In this document: positions 52,098-60,581 of the stretch, piece by piece | Numbering within the stretch: position 1 is the stretch's first letter | Layout of the letters: every line of letters begins with the position of its first letter | Origin: Agromyces sp. S2-1-8 | GTDB taxonomy: Bacteria > Actinomycetota > Actinomycetes > Actinomycetales > Microbacteriaceae | Reading direction: 5' to 3' | Assembly: GCF_021129215.1 (NCBI RefSeq) | Contig: NZ_JAJOLP010000001.1 | Coordinates: forward strand, 3,782,001-3,846,000 | DNA length: 64,000 bases | Program-made: the position numbers and the translations under genes | The notes under the pieces: generated by a model | The model's database searches: none | Told to the model about the DNA's origin: nothing | What the model saw: the letters and a program-made list of their open reading frames with translations, nothing else

Positions 52098-52253
52098 CTG
52101 CGTGCGTCCCCATTCGTTGTTCGGCGGGTGGCTCGACGCCCCCCGGTCTGGTCGGCGCATCCGCGCACGGACCGATCAGACCACGGCCGGGGATGCCTGC
52201 AGAATGGGCAGCACTCCCCATCGCCGGGTTCGGCCGGTCGAGACGTCGGCCCA

Positions 52254-52259
52254 TACGAT
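52254..52259 (+). promoter_or_regulatory. -10 box TACGAT of the VOC gene
   Basis: Six bases before ATG 52266; no ribosome site. Confidence 0.5.
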
Positions 52260-52265
52260 GATCGG

Positions 52266-52673
52266 ATGGGCCTCTTCGATCACATCGGCATCTCCGTCGA
52301 CGACCTGACCCGTTCGACCGCGCAGTTCGACCCGGTGATGCAGGCGCTCGGCTGCACGCGGCAGGACGCCGACAACGGGGTGTCGTGGTACCTGGGCGAG
52401 GAGGAGCTGATCCTCTTCCCCGCCCTCGAGCCGGGCACCGGACCGCACCGCCACGGCCGGGTCGGCTGGCAGCACCTCGCCTTCCCCGTCGCATCGCGCA
52501 CCGAGGTCGATCGGCTGCACGAGATCGCCGTCGGCGCGGGGTGGACGGCGGTGCGCGACCCGAAGCCGTACCCGCGCTTCAACGAGCGCTACTACGCCTC
52601 GTTCGTCGAGGACGACAACGGCATCCGCCTCGAGTTCATGCACAACCCGCCGCGCGAGCCGGTCACGGACTAG
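52266..52673 (+). CDS. VOC/glyoxalase-family protein
   Basis: A 135-residue vicinal-oxygen-chelate fold protein: 'GLFDHIGISVDDLTRSTAQF' begins the first beta-alpha-beta unit with a metal-ligand His, 'VGWQHLAFPVASRTEVDRLH' the second, and 'YYASFVEDDNGIRLEFMHN' the last with its Glu. Possible lyase, dioxygenase or antibiotic-binding role; no substrate can be named. Leaderless start at ATG 52266, where an upstream in-frame extension is unlikely. Confidence 0.87.
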   Translation: MGLFDHIGISVDDLTRSTAQFDPVMQALGCTRQDADNGVSWYLGEEELILFPALEPGTGPHRHGRVGWQHLAFPVASRTEVDRLHEIAVGAGWTAVRDPKPYPRFNERYYASFVEDDNGIRLEFMHNPPREPVTD

Positions 52674-52825
52674 CTGCCGCCGCGCCATCGCTCCGGGCGT
52701 GGCGAGAGCGGCTGGCAGCGCTTCGCGCCGATGAACGCGGCGAGATCATCAACTGACGGCGTCGGGCGCGCATCATGGCCGAACGTGCATGCCGCACCCG
52801 CGAGCGCTGACGACCTCGGCGCTGC

Positions 52826-53410
52826 TCAAGCGCTCAGCGCCGCCGCGACCGCAGCACGCAGCGCGGGAACCGTCTCGGCCTCGAACCACGGGTTGCGCTG
52901 CTGCCAGGCGATGTTGCGCGGCGACGGGTGGACGACGGGGAGGACCTCGGGCCCGTAGTCGCGCCAGTGGCGAACGGTCTCGGTGAGCGTCATCCGCCGG
53001 TCGGGCAGGTAGGCCCGCTGGGCGTACGCGCCGACGAGGACGGTCAGCCGCACGCTCGCGAGCTGCTCGAGAAGCGGCGGATGCCACGTCGCCGCGAATC
53101 CTCGGCGGGGCGGAAGGTCGCCCGAGGCGGCCTTGCCCGGGAAGTAGAAGTCCATCGGCACGATCGCGAACGCCGCCGGGTCGTGGAACGTCTCTCGGTC
53201 GACGCCGAGCCAACGAACGAGGGTGTCGCCGCTGGCGTCGTTCCACGGGATCCCCGACTCCTGCGCCCGGCGGCCGGGAGCCTGGCCGATGAGCAGGATG
53301 CGCGAATCGGGCGCAGCGGCGAAGACGGGCTGCCAGCCGCGGGCGGTGAACGGCGCGTTCTGCTCGTCGGCGATGATCGCGTCGCGGATCCGCTGGATCT
53401 CGTCGGTCAT
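52826..53410 (-). CDS. Uracil-DNA glycosylase superfamily protein
   Basis: A 194-residue protein of the UDG fold. 'ILLIGQAPGRRAQESGIPWND' is motif 1 (the GQxPG loop) and 'VLPVVHPSPRNIAWQQRNPWF' is the C-terminal HPSP motif 2 with the base-flipping loop. The water-activating Asp/Asn of family 1 is replaced by 'APGRR', so it belongs to a divergent branch with uncertain excision activity. TAGTCT nine bases before ATG 53410 may be its -10. Divergent from the ArsR gene. Confidence 0.85.
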   Translation of the reverse strand: MTDEIQRIRDAIIADEQNAPFTARGWQPVFAAAPDSRILLIGQAPGRRAQESGIPWNDASGDTLVRWLGVDRETFHDPAAFAIVPMDFYFPGKAASGDLPPRRGFAATWHPPLLEQLASVRLTVLVGAYAQRAYLPDRRMTLTETVRHWRDYGPEVLPVVHPSPRNIAWQQRNPWFEAETVPALRAAVAAALSA

Positions 53411-53450
53411 GGTCGCACCAGACTATGACGTGACCTGAGAATAATCATTG

Positions 53451-53462
53451 ACTTATATAAGT
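53451..53462. promoter_or_regulatory. Palindrome ACTTATATAAGT, candidate ArsR operator
   Basis: Perfect 12-bp palindrome in an AT-rich island between the UDG and ArsR genes. It is flanked by the direct repeat AATCATTG at 53443-53450 and 53471-53478, the second copy just before the ArsR start. Confidence 0.55.
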
Positions 53463-53482
53463 GATGATGCAATCATTGCCCC

Positions 53483-53893
53483 ATGCACGCGCTCGATGTC
53501 CTCGGAGATCCGGTCAGGCGCCGCATCCTCGAGCTGATCGCCGACGGTGAGGCGCCGGCCGGCGACGTCGGCCGTGTCATCCAGGCCGAGTTCGGCATCT
53601 CGCAGCCGGCGGTCTCCCAGCACCTGCGCGTGCTTCGCGAGTCGGGGTTCGTGACCGTGCGCCCCGAGGGGGCGCGGCGGTTGTACGCGGTCGACCCTGC
53701 GCCGCTCGCTCAGGCTGACGCCTGGTTCGACGCGTTCCGCCGGTTCTGGGAGCCGAGGCTCGACGCCCTCGGCACCGAGCTCGCGCGCGGTCGGCTCGCG
53801 CAGCGGAAGGCGGCCGAGAAGCAGCGCCCTGCTGGGGCATCCCCGCCCGCCCGGCCTGACGACGACACCAGCATCGATCCGCACGACGACTGA
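53483..53893 (+). CDS. ArsR-family regulator of the SRPBCC pair
   Basis: A 136-residue winged-helix ArsR protein. 'LDVLGDPVRRRILELIADGE' opens the domain and 'FGISQPAVSQHLRVLRESGFVTVRPEGARRLYAVD' is the recognition helix and wing. Metal-binding Cys are absent. The C-terminal 40 residues are disordered ('GASPPARPDDD'). Possible -10 AATCAT lies six bases before ATG 53483. It is 16 bp upstream of an SRPBCC protein, the usual arrangement for this non-metal ArsR group. Confidence 0.9.
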   Translation: MHALDVLGDPVRRRILELIADGEAPAGDVGRVIQAEFGISQPAVSQHLRVLRESGFVTVRPEGARRLYAVDPAPLAQADAWFDAFRRFWEPRLDALGTELARGRLAQRKAAEKQRPAGASPPARPDDDTSIDPHDD

Positions 53894-53909
53894 ACGAAGG
53901 AGTACCGAC

Positions 53910-54587
53910 ATGGTTGACGTGAACGCCCAGCTCGACGCCGTCACGCGCAGCATCGAGACGAAGGAGGTCGACAGCGAGCGCACGTACGTGCAGTTGCTCA
54001 CCCAGACCTACCCCTCCCCCATCGACGACGTGTGGGACGCGGTGACGAGCGCCGAGCGCATTCCGCGTTGGTTCCTGCCGATCTCGGGCGACCTGCGACT
54101 CGGCGGCACGTACCAGCTCGAGGGCAACGCGGGCGGCGAGATCAGGAGCTGCGAGCCGCCGCGCGACGGCACGGCCGGCTACTCGGTCACGTGGGGCATG
54201 GGCGTCGGCGAGCCGGCCATCGTGAGCGTTCGCCTCATCGAGGTGGATGCCTCGCACACCCGTTTCGAGCTCGAGAACGTCGCCACGGCGACGAGCCTGC
54301 CCGACGGCATGTGGGAGCAGTTCGGGCCGTCGGCGACCGGCATCGGCTGGGACCAGGGGCTCCTCGGCCTCGCGCTGCACTTCTCGGGCGGCGACGACGG
54401 CATCTCGCCCGAAGAGGCCCCGGCCTGGGTCGCGTCGGATGAGGGGAAGGCGTTCATGCGCCGCTCAGCCGACGCATGGGCCGCGGCTCACGAGCGCGAC
54501 GGGGTCAGCGCAGAGGTCGCGAAGGGTGCGTCCGATCGCACGTATGCGGCGTACACCGGTGATGCCGCGGGGGCCGAGATGGGGTGA
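53910..54587 (+). CDS. SRPBCC/AHSA1-domain protein
   Basis: A 225-residue protein with an Aha1/START-like domain: 'LLTQTYPSPIDDVWDAVTSAERIPRWFLPISGDLRLGGTYQLEGNAGGEI' over residues 29-78, and 'GWDQGLLGLALHF' as the long C-terminal helix. Such domains bind hydrophobic ligands. GAAGGAG precedes ATG 53910. Cotranscribed with the ArsR gene, which it may help by sensing or removing a ligand. Confidence 0.9.
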   Translation: MVDVNAQLDAVTRSIETKEVDSERTYVQLLTQTYPSPIDDVWDAVTSAERIPRWFLPISGDLRLGGTYQLEGNAGGEIRSCEPPRDGTAGYSVTWGMGVGEPAIVSVRLIEVDASHTRFELENVATATSLPDGMWEQFGPSATGIGWDQGLLGLALHFSGGDDGISPEEAPAWVASDEGKAFMRRSADAWAAAHERDGVSAEVAKGASDRTYAAYTGDAAGAEMG

Positions 54588-54616
54588 CGGCGGCGGGGCC
54601 ACCGGCTCGAACGCGA

Positions 54617-54650
54617 TGAGGGGTGGATGCCTCACGGCTTCCACCCCTCA
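54617..54650. terminator. Bidirectional hairpin terminator
   Basis: Arms TGAGGGGTGGATGCC and GGCTTCCACCCCTCA with one mismatch and loop TCAC, between the convergent SRPBCC and GH20 genes; contains GGATGCC. Confidence 0.8.
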
Positions 54651-54668
54651 CGGAGCCCCTCAGACGTG

Positions 54669-57600
54669 CTACTTCTCGACGACCGTCAGCGGGATACGCC
54701 CCTCGCTCCCGAGTCCGGAGGTGAGGACGACGTCGTAGGCCCCGGGCTCGACCGACTTTGGCACGCGCCACTTCACCATCGCGGTGCCGTTCCCATCGGC
54801 CACGAGCCTGTCGATCTCGACCTCCGACCCGTTGCCGCGAAGGGTCAGGGCGATCTGCGCGCCGACAGGCAGCTCTGTCGCCGTGATGGTCACCTTCTTG
54901 CCGGCCCGCACCTCGTCGTCCGACAGCTGCAGGGCTCCGACGGCGACGGGGGGCTCGTAGACGTCGACTCGGAACGGCACCGTCTGCGAGAGGCCTTCAG
55001 GACCGGTCACGGTCACGGTCGCCGAGGCGCCGGTATCAGCACCGAGAACGTGGGTGCCGGTCACGTCGAAGACCGTCGCAGCGTCTGCACCTGCCGCATC
55101 GGCCCCGCTGATCACACCGTCGGTGACGGCACCGTCGGGCCAGGTGATCGTCGCCTGGAGCTGCGCCAGCGGTACGCTCGGGCTCGCGATCCGTGCGACC
55201 ACGCCGGCGACCTCGCCGCTCTCCACCTGCGGGACTTCGCGCCCGACGACCGCGGTCTGCCACGGGATCTCAGGATCAGCCCAGAAGTTGCCCCCGAGCA
55301 GCTGGAGCCGAGCGCCATGCGAGCCGGCTCGCTGCGCGAACGTCTCGAACGAGGAGCTGTCGAACTGCGTCGCCCACCCCTTGTCGGCGATGCCGAGCGT
55401 GCGGGGCCACGCCATGTACTCGAGGTCCTCGCCGCCTCGACGGAATGTCTCGCCCCATGCGGCAGCCTCCACACCCTGCACGTCGGCCTCGGTCAGCCCG
55501 AACGAGGCGTTCAGATTCTTGCGCGTGGTGGCATCGATCACCGCGGTCGGGTCCCACGCGTACTGGTACTTGGTCGAGTAGATCGGTTCACGGAATCCGA
55601 GCGGCGCGCCGGGGAACTTGTAGTCCATGTACGCGTGGTTGACCGGAGAGAGGATGACCGGGCGCCCCTCGAACCAACCCTTTGCGAGATGGTTCTTCCG
55701 GTCCGCCCAGTACTGGTGCACGGCGTCCTTCGACGTGCCGGCCTGGGGCATCGGCGTCCAGCCGATGATCTTCTTGCCGTTGTCGGCGGCGACCTGCTCG
55801 ACCATTCGGATGAATTCGCCGTACTGCGTCGTCGTGATGCCCTCGACTTCGTCGGCGCCGACGTGAATGTACTCACCGGGTGTGAGCTCGGCGACCTCGC
55901 GGATGACGTCGGAGATGAATCGGGTCACCTCGGGCTTGCCGACGCACAGCGAATTGGTCGAGATGCCGCCGGTCGTGCGGATCGGGATGATTCGCTCCTG
56001 GCAGTCGAGCACGGGGTACGACGAAAGTGCGGCATCGGAGTGGCCGGGAACGTCGATCTCGGGAACGACGTCGATCTGACGGGCGGACGCGTACGCGACG
56101 ATGTCCCGGAAGTCGTCCTTCGTGTAGAACCCGGACTGGCCGCCCGCCATCGACGACGACGCGCCGTGCGCGGTGAGGTTCGGCCAGGAGTCGATCTGGA
56201 TGCGCCAGCCCTGGTCGTCGGTCAGATGGATGTGCAGGCGGTTCATCTTCACCAGCGACATCTGGTCGACGAGGGCTTTCACGGCGTCGACGGTGAGGAA
56301 GTTGCGGGCCGGATCGATCATCAGGCCACGCTGAGCGAAGCGGGGATAGTCCACGATCTCAGTGGCGGCGACGCTCCACGCCTGGACGACGTCGCTGTCG
56401 TCGCCGAGCGCCCAGACCGGCAGCAGTTGCAGCAGCGTGCGGGTTCCGTTCCACGCGCCGCGCAACTCGCTCGCGGTGATCTGCACGCCCGTCGGCGCCG
56501 ACACGAGGCGGTACGCCTCGGCCTTCTGATACTGCTGCTCCGCGCCGGACGCGGGGTCGCCCTGGACCAGCACGATGTCGCCGTCCGCGGCGCCCGCCTC
56601 CACGATCGGCAACTCGAAGCCGGTGCTCGCGCGCAGCGTGTCGGCGAGGAGCCCCGCCGCCTCGGAGAAGGCCGCCGGGCTCACGATGCGGCTGTCCTCG
56701 GTGATCTCGTACGGCGCGCCCTCGGCGTCGGCCCGTGACACGGGCTGCGGGGTGATGTCACCGGTGGGCGGCAGCTCCGGGGCGGGCTTCTGGGCTCCCC
56801 AGACCTCGAAGGCGAACAGCGAGTAGCCGTAGATGCCCGCCGTCTCGACGCCCTGCATACGCACGAACTTCCACGCCTCTGCGGTGTCGACGACGATGCT
56901 CTGCGCGCCCGCCCCTGTTGCGGCGCCATCGTGCACCGTGGTCCACGAGGTGCCGTCGTTCGACACCTGCAGGAGGTACTTCTTGCCGTAGGCCGCCTCC
57001 CAGTTGAGGACGACCGTGTGGATGCGCGATGCCTCGGCGAGCTCGACCTGAATCCAGTCGGCCGTGTTGTCGTAGATCGGCGCCGTGCGCGTGTACTTCG
57101 ATCCCCAGCGAGTGGTCGAGTCTCCGTCGATCGCGTTCGCGGCGACGAAGCGGTCGTCGTAGAACGACTTCGCCGTCGCCCTGCCGTCGCGGGCCAGGTC
57201 GCGCGCCGCTCCGGGGGGCGTGTCCGAAGGCTGGTTCCAGACCTGGAACGAGTACAGCGAGAGACCGTACTTCGTCGCCGTGGCCTGCGACACGACGCGC
57301 ACGAACGACCATGCGTCGGAGGTGTCGACCACCTCCTCCTGCACGAGGTGGCCGCCGGCTGCCTGACCGGTCGGCGTGGTCACCCGGCGGAGACTCGTCC
57401 ACGTCGCCCCGTCGTTCGACACCTGGATCTCGTAGTCGGTCGAGTAGGCCGCCTCCCAGTCGAGCACGACCTTCAGGATGTAGGTCGGCTCGGCGAGCTC
57501 GATCTGAGCCCACTCCCCCGTCACGTCGTACGTGTCACTGGGGCTGGTACGGGTGTACCGCGAGCCCCAGCGCGTCGTGGAGTCGCCGTCATTCATTCGA

Positions 57601-57809
57601 GCAGGCTCGAAGCTGCCGCTCAGCGTGTACGTCGAACGGGCCGTCGCCGTGCCCTCGCGGGCGACATCCCGGCTCGCCGCCGCGGAGGCGGGACCAGCGG
57701 CGAAGACCAACCCGCTCACGGTGACGACCAACGCGATCAGCGCGGCGATGCCACGACGGAGGGCGGGCGGGCGGCGGCGGCGGTCTCGGAGGCGGGCGTC
57801 GTTGCTCAT
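54669..57809 (-). CDS. Secreted GH20 beta-N-acetylhexosaminidase with two F5/8C domains
   Basis: A 1046-residue exported hydrolase removing terminal beta-GlcNAc/GalNAc. Signal: 'RRGIAALIALVVTVSGLVF' then 'AGPASA'. Two discoidin-like modules (about residues 45-190 and 195-345, with 'MNDGDSTTRWGSRYTR' and 'IDGDSTTRWGSKYTR') precede a GH20b domain and the catalytic barrel; 'EYIHVGADEVEGI' has the Asp-Glu pair for substrate-assisted catalysis, and 'IHLTDDQGWRIQIDSWP' is also conserved. An Ig-like C-terminal region ends it. ATG 57809 is chosen because GGAG lies six bases upstream; ATG 57815 is too close to it. Upstream AT-rich DNA suggests sugar-dependent control. Confidence 0.93.
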   Translation of the reverse strand: MSNDARLRDRRRRPPALRRGIAALIALVVTVSGLVFAAGPASAAASRDVAREGTATARSTYTLSGSFEPARMNDGDSTTRWGSRYTRTSPSDTYDVTGEWAQIELAEPTYILKVVLDWEAAYSTDYEIQVSNDGATWTSLRRVTTPTGQAAGGHLVQEEVVDTSDAWSFVRVVSQATATKYGLSLYSFQVWNQPSDTPPGAARDLARDGRATAKSFYDDRFVAANAIDGDSTTRWGSKYTRTAPIYDNTADWIQVELAEASRIHTVVLNWEAAYGKKYLLQVSNDGTSWTTVHDGAATGAGAQSIVVDTAEAWKFVRMQGVETAGIYGYSLFAFEVWGAQKPAPELPPTGDITPQPVSRADAEGAPYEITEDSRIVSPAAFSEAAGLLADTLRASTGFELPIVEAGAADGDIVLVQGDPASGAEQQYQKAEAYRLVSAPTGVQITASELRGAWNGTRTLLQLLPVWALGDDSDVVQAWSVAATEIVDYPRFAQRGLMIDPARNFLTVDAVKALVDQMSLVKMNRLHIHLTDDQGWRIQIDSWPNLTAHGASSSMAGGQSGFYTKDDFRDIVAYASARQIDVVPEIDVPGHSDAALSSYPVLDCQERIIPIRTTGGISTNSLCVGKPEVTRFISDVIREVAELTPGEYIHVGADEVEGITTTQYGEFIRMVEQVAADNGKKIIGWTPMPQAGTSKDAVHQYWADRKNHLAKGWFEGRPVILSPVNHAYMDYKFPGAPLGFREPIYSTKYQYAWDPTAVIDATTRKNLNASFGLTEADVQGVEAAAWGETFRRGGEDLEYMAWPRTLGIADKGWATQFDSSSFETFAQRAGSHGARLQLLGGNFWADPEIPWQTAVVGREVPQVESGEVAGVVARIASPSVPLAQLQATITWPDGAVTDGVISGADAAGADAATVFDVTGTHVLGADTGASATVTVTGPEGLSQTVPFRVDVYEPPVAVGALQLSDDEVRAGKKVTITATELPVGAQIALTLRGNGSEVEIDRLVADGNGTAMVKWRVPKSVEPGAYDVVLTSGLGSEGRIPLTVVEK

Positions 57810-58096
57810 CTTCATCTCCGTCGAGAAAGTTTGTTGACCATCTAAAGAAAGTAATTGAGAGGACACTAGCGCCCCGCGCGTCATTCGACAAGGCCCATGC
57901 CGCCGCCGCTCGCCGGACCGAGACACATCTCGGCGACGATGGTGGCGCACGCACACGCCTCGAGCTCTGCATGATCGCCGGAGGAGGGTGCGGAGCCATC
58001 GCCGGAGGCACGATCATCGGCCTGGCAATGGAGGAGATCGCCGGTCGCATTCTGCGAGTCGACGTGTGTGTCGGTTGCTGTGCGTAGGCTCGCATC
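57810..58096. other. Intergenic region upstream of the GH20 gene
   Basis: The first 60 bp (57820-57870) are AT-rich with 'TTTGTTGACCATCTAAA', a plausible operator half-pair for the GH20 promoter. The rest is GC-rich with no gene that I can support; it ends at the leaderless promoter of the MmcQ gene. Confidence 0.45.
58085..58090 (+). promoter_or_regulatory. -10 box TAGGCT of the MmcQ/YjbR gene
   Basis: Six bases before GTG 58097. Confidence 0.5.
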
Positions 58097-58486
58097 GTGC
58101 CCGACCTCGACGATGTGCGCCGCGCCGCCGCCCGGCTGCCGGGCAGCCAAGAGCGGGCGACGACCGGCGGCGCGGCCTGGTTCGTGCGCCGCAAGCTCTA
58201 CGCGTGGGAGTGCCACCCGTGGCCGAGCATTCCCGACGACCTGCGCGAGATCATCGCGGCCGAGCTCGTGGTCGGGGTGAAGGTCGCCGATCCGGTCGAT
58301 GCGCTGGCCCTCCGCGAGATGGCGCCAGACGTCTTCCTCGGCCCGACCACCCGGTGGGGCGAGCCGAAGATCGCGTTCCGCATGGCGCACATCGACGCCG
58401 ACCACCTCGCCGAGCTCGTGACCGAGGCGTGGCGCGTGCAGGCTCCGAAGTACCTGCGGCGCGAGTTCTTCGGCGACGACGCGTAG
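58097..58486 (+). CDS. MmcQ/YjbR-family DNA-binding-fold protein
   Basis: A 129-residue MmcQ/YjbR (CyaY-like fold) protein: 'AARLPGSQERATTGGAAWFVRRKLYAWE' in the first half and 'RMAHIDADHLAELVTEAWRVQAPKYLRREF' across the last 35 residues. The fold suggests DNA or nucleotide binding; the role is unproven. GTG 58097 is leaderless. No operon partner. Confidence 0.88.
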   Translation: MPDLDDVRRAAARLPGSQERATTGGAAWFVRRKLYAWECHPWPSIPDDLREIIAAELVVGVKVADPVDALALREMAPDVFLGPTTRWGEPKIAFRMAHIDADHLAELVTEAWRVQAPKYLRREFFGDDA

Positions 58487-58558
58487 TCGAGCCCCGCGGG
58501 GAGCTGACTCCTCCGAGAGCTCCAGTCGTTGTCTTGGGTGAACTCCGTGCGGGATCGA

Positions 58559-58885
58559 TCAGCCGAGCGGGACGCGGAAGTAGAGATCCCAGTGCAGTTT
58601 GCATCCGGGGTTGAACGGCGCCGCGCAGGACGGACATGCGTGCGCGTCCGCATACTCGGCGATGGTCAGCAATGTTCCGCACACCCCGCAGAGCACCGCC
58701 CGTTCCTGAAATTCCTCGGTCCGCCACTGGGCAGCCGGATGATCAACGGCCTCGCTGTGACAGAGATGACAGGGATAGAAGTCGCCGCAGCACGCGAACT
58801 CGATGGCGATGACGTCGAGATCGGTTCGGTAGTGAACGCAGCGGGTTTCAGCATCGACGACCGCCCCGCGCACCAGCGGCCTCAC
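58559..58885 (-). CDS. CHY-type zinc-finger protein
   Basis: A 108-residue protein with a complete CHY zinc finger: 'TRCVHYRTDLDVIAIEFACCGDFYPCHLCH' over residues 15-44, followed by 'LCGVCGTLLTI' and 'ACPSCAAPFNPGCKLHWDLYF'. All Cys and His ligands for three zinc ions are there. Bacterial CHY proteins are short and of unknown role; the yeast relative Hot13 works in mitochondrial zinc/disulfide handling. GTG 58885 overlaps the upstream stop as GTGA, so it is coupled to the two-TM protein. Confidence 0.88.
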   Translation of the reverse strand: MRPLVRGAVVDAETRCVHYRTDLDVIAIEFACCGDFYPCHLCHSEAVDHPAAQWRTEEFQERAVLCGVCGTLLTIAEYADAHACPSCAAPFNPGCKLHWDLYFRVPLG

Positions 58886-59298
58886 GGCGACCCCGAACCG
58901 TGTTCGAGCTCGTCGGCGTCTGGCCGCACGTCCTCGATGTAGCGTCCGCCGATCGTGGCGATTCCGAAGGTGGCGGGCTTGCCTCGCAATCGGAGGATCA
59001 CTTCGACGATCATCATGGTGCACATCGTCAGGGTGCCGAGGATCCATACGACGACCGTCACCCACATCGGCGGGTACACCCAGTCGGGTGCGCCGAAGAT
59101 GACGCCGAAGACGATGATCTCGAGCAGGATGAGCGCAAGTCCGATGAGGAACACCGCGCCCGACACCAGATAGATCGACCGCGCGGGGTCGCCCTTGTAG
59201 ATGAGTTGGAAGCGGGGGCGCCTCACGGGCGCGCGGTTGACCGCGGCTGCGGCTCGCTTCGTCCGCTTCTTGCGACGACGAGCATTCGATCTCCCCAC
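58882..59298 (-). CDS. Two-TM hypothetical membrane protein coupled to the CHY protein
   Basis: A 138-residue protein of no recognised family. A very basic N-terminus ('ARRRKKRTKRAAAAVNR') is followed by two hydrophobic segments ('IYLVSGAVFLIGLALILLEI' and 'WVTVVVWILGTLTMCTMMIV') and a charged tail. GTG 59298 is chosen from GAGGGAG upstream. Its four-base overlap with the zinc-finger gene suggests the two proteins act together at the membrane. Function unknown. Confidence 0.75.
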   Translation of the reverse strand: MGRSNARRRKKRTKRAAAAVNRAPVRRPRFQLIYKGDPARSIYLVSGAVFLIGLALILLEIIVFGVIFGAPDWVYPPMWVTVVVWILGTLTMCTMMIVEVILRLRGKPATFGIATIGGRYIEDVRPDADELEHGSGSP

Positions 59299-59426
59299 AA
59301 CTCCCTCTCCTCGATCGGCGTGCGGCCGTCGGACTCGACCCGAGTCCCGCGTCGAACCTACCGTGGCGAGCCTCCTCGAACGTACGCCGACGTTGAATCC
59401 CCCTGCGTCCGTCGCCGTGCGCCAGA

Positions 59427-59456
59427 AGAGGTGGATGCCTCGCGGCATCCACCTCT
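59427..59456. terminator. Hairpin terminator
   Basis: Perfect 13-bp arms AGAGGTGGATGCC and GGCATCCACCTCT with loop TCGC, 20 bp after the nrdF stop. It carries a GGATGCC/GGCATCC pair. Confidence 0.85.
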
Positions 59457-59475
59457 CATGCGAACGCTGGACGGC

Positions 59476-60558
<1,083 letters not shown>

Positions 60559-60581
60559 CTACTCGACCGACCGAGCAATGC

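Noticed and set aside
52674-52825. Small genes between VOC and UDG genes
   Set aside because: Short frames have no start signal or recognisable product; the stretch holds only a weak hairpin near the VOC stop.
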